Origin: Caulobacter sp. | GTDB lineage: Bacteria; Pseudomonadota; Alphaproteobacteria; Caulobacterales; Caulobacteraceae | DNA: 5,071 bases | Direction of reading: 5' to 3' | Assembly: GCA_028291125.1 (NCBI GenBank) | Contig: JAQGIN010000139.1 | Span: forward strand, 1 to 5,071 | In this document: piece by piece, positions 3,860 through 5,071 of the stretch | How positions within the stretch are numbered: position 1 is the stretch's first letter | Layout of the letters: every line of letters begins with the position of its first letter | The notes under the pieces: generated by a model | Told to the model about the DNA's origin: nothing | Database searches by the model: none | The model's input: the letters and a program-made list of their open reading frames with translations, nothing else | Program-made: the position numbers and the translations under genes

Positions 3860-5071
3860 CTAAGCCACCGCCTGGGCGGGGATCGGGCGGTCGGCGCGAA
3901 GGGCGGCGTGGGTCAGGCCGGCGGTCTCGGCGGCGGCGAAATAGCCCTCCGAGGGCAGGCCCTGCAGTACGATCATCGGGGCGACGCCCTTGGCCTCGCG
4001 GCCGAACACCATGATGTCGTTGGCGATGCGGCTGGCGTCGCCGGTCAGGTCGGCGGCGTCGAGGGCCACGCCGGCCAGGCGGGCGTCGCGCAGGCCCTTG
4101 AGCACGTCGCGCTCGGGCGGCACGCGGGCGATGACGCCGCGGGTCAGGGCCTTGAGCAGGCCGGCCACTTCCAGCAGGCGGCCGGACGGCGTGCCGCGAG
4201 TGATGTCCATCAGCTCGATCATCACCCCGCCGCGCAGCAGGGCCAGGGACAGGCCCGGCGTGCCGGTCAGCAGGTCGCGGCCGCGCTGGGTGGCCAGGGT
4301 GCGGAACGAGGCGGGCAGGATCAGGTCGGGCTTGCCAAAGCCCTGGGCGGCGCGGGCGAACACCGCCCCGAACCGCAGGGTGGCTTCGTCGATGAAGGCG
4401 ATGTCGCGGTCGGGCAGGCGGCTGATGGCGCGGGCGGTGGCGTGGCGGCCGCTGGCCAGGTGGGTGACCACCGGCTCGATGCGGATCGCCGTGCTGACAT
4501 TGCGCTTCAGGCTAACCACGTGTTCGAGGGTGAAGTCGACGCGCAGGGCGGCGCCGCCGGCGGTGGTGAAGGCCACCGGCGTACGGCGCGACTCGTCGGC
4601 CGGGTCGACATCCAGGCGCACCGGAGACAGGGCGGAGTCGCGGCGGGCGCGGGCGGCCAGCACCACGGCGGCGTTGACCGGACGGCAGACCAGGCCGCCG
4701 TTCTCGACGCCGATCACGGTGCGGACGCCGAGGTCGGCGGGATCGGCGGCGCCCAGCAGGTGGGTCAGCACGTCCTCGAGGATCCGCACGCTGGTCGCCT
4801 GGGCGGCCAGGCCCTGGTCGCGGCTCATGGCGATCAGGAAGTCGTCCTCGCCGATGCGGGCCCGCAGGTCGCGGTGATCGAGATGATCGGCCAGCTTGCG
4901 CTCGACATAGGTCCAGACGTCCTGGCGCTTCTTCACCCACCAGTCGCCAGCCCAGGCGCGGATGGCCTTGACGCTGATGACCGTGACCGACCCACGGGCG
5001 ATCAGGTCCGAACCGGCCAGCTGTTGCAGCATGGGACCGGTCAGGGCCAGGTGCTCGTTCGACGAGTCGTC
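3860..5071 (-). CDS. Protein with degenerate GGDEF- and EAL-like regions, N-terminus outside the window
   Basis: The frame is open to the right edge, so at least 403 residues are in view and the true start lies beyond; the ATG at 5032 is probably internal. It ends at TAG 3860-3862. Numbering from the 5032 Met, residues about 14-110 look like a GGDEF fold whose signature is GEDDF (61-65, in RIGEDDFLIAM), an altered A-site. Residues about 183-380 look like an EAL domain: RIEPVV (184-189) fits the first strand, and VMIELMDI (270-277) the strand usually reading ElTE. The EAL motif itself is replaced (ARAISR, 200-205) and no DDFG motif is seen. If the fold is right, both activities are probably lost, leaving a scaffold or c-di-GMP-sensing role. 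The assignment rests on pattern recognition of diverged domains. An unrelated Caulobacterales-specific protein is the alternative. Confidence 0.55.
   Translation of the reverse strand, partial: DDSSNEHLALTGPMLQQLAGSDLIARGSVTVISVKAIRAWAGDWWVKKRQDVWTYVERKLADHLDHRDLRARIGEDDFLIAMSRDQGLAAQATSVRILEDVLTHLLGAADPADLGVRTVIGVENGGLVCRPVNAAVVLAARARRDSALSPVRLDVDPADESRRTPVAFTTAGGAALRVDFTLEHVVSLKRNVSTAIRIEPVVTHLASGRHATARAISRLPDRDIAFIDEATLRFGAVFARAAQGFGKPDLILPASFRTLATQRGRDLLTGTPGLSLALLRGGVMIELMDITRGTPSGRLLEVAGLLKALTRGVIARVPPERDVLKGLRDARLAGVALDAADLTGDASRIANDIMVFGREAKGVAPMIVLQGLPSEGYFAAAETAGLTHAALRADRPIPAQAVA

Noticed and set aside
3990..4877. 295-residue plus-strand open frame opposite the GGDEF/EAL-like gene
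   Set aside because: Ser/Arg-rich antisense translation with no domain pattern. The minus-strand frame is longer, open to the window edge and has domain-like features.

Overview
The window looks like chromosomal DNA of a Caulobacter-type alphaproteobacterium (Caulobacterales). The evidence is very high GC with strong G/C bias at third codon positions, a lipoprotein that resembles the Caulobacter CC0125/CC1285 family, a GTTC-N7-GTTC LexA box of the alphaproteobacterial type, and intergenic palindromes of the kind common in this group. Genus level is an inference from these signs; no database search was run.

Layout, left to right. (1) Positions 1-389, plus strand: the C-terminal end of the replication-associated AAA+ ATPase RarA, with a hairpin formed over its stop codon. 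(2) Positions 415-815, plus strand: a lower-GC island with a perfect LexA box (421-435) followed by two tiny overlapping genes. They encode a 75-residue protein with two predicted membrane helices and a 43-residue protein with one membrane helix and a charged tail. This is the most interesting part of the window: a candidate SOS-induced operon of small membrane proteins that I cannot match to a named system. (3) About 808-1632, plus strand: an RluA-family RNA pseudouridine synthase whose start is unclear because its 5' end runs into the second small gene. (4) Positions 1651-2148, plus strand: a small secreted lipoprotein. (5) Positions 2149-2279: a long nested inverted repeat between convergent genes. 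(6) Positions 2280-3612, minus strand: a two-gene operon of a carboxymuconolactone decarboxylase/AhpD-like protein followed by an ECF41-type sigma factor with a SnoaL-like C-terminal extension. It is preceded by an excellent match to the ECF41 promoter (TGTCACA, 16-nt spacer, CGTC), which suggests autoregulation. (7) Positions 3681-3859: non-coding, with a short palindrome and a REP-like pair of inverted arms. (8) Positions 3860-5071, minus strand: the C-terminal part of a protein that looks like a degenerate GGDEF plus degenerate EAL protein, open at the right edge of the window.

How the genes work together. Two regulatory circuits can be read from the sequence. One is DNA damage: LexA box to small membrane protein pair, directly downstream of a replication-stress gene. 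The other is the ECF41 circuit: the sigma factor probably drives its own operon, and its co-transcribed redox enzyme is the usual partner of this sigma family. The pseudouridine synthase, lipoprotein and GGDEF/EAL-like protein look like ordinary neighbours with no evident functional link. No tRNA, rRNA, CRISPR array, transposase or integrase was seen.
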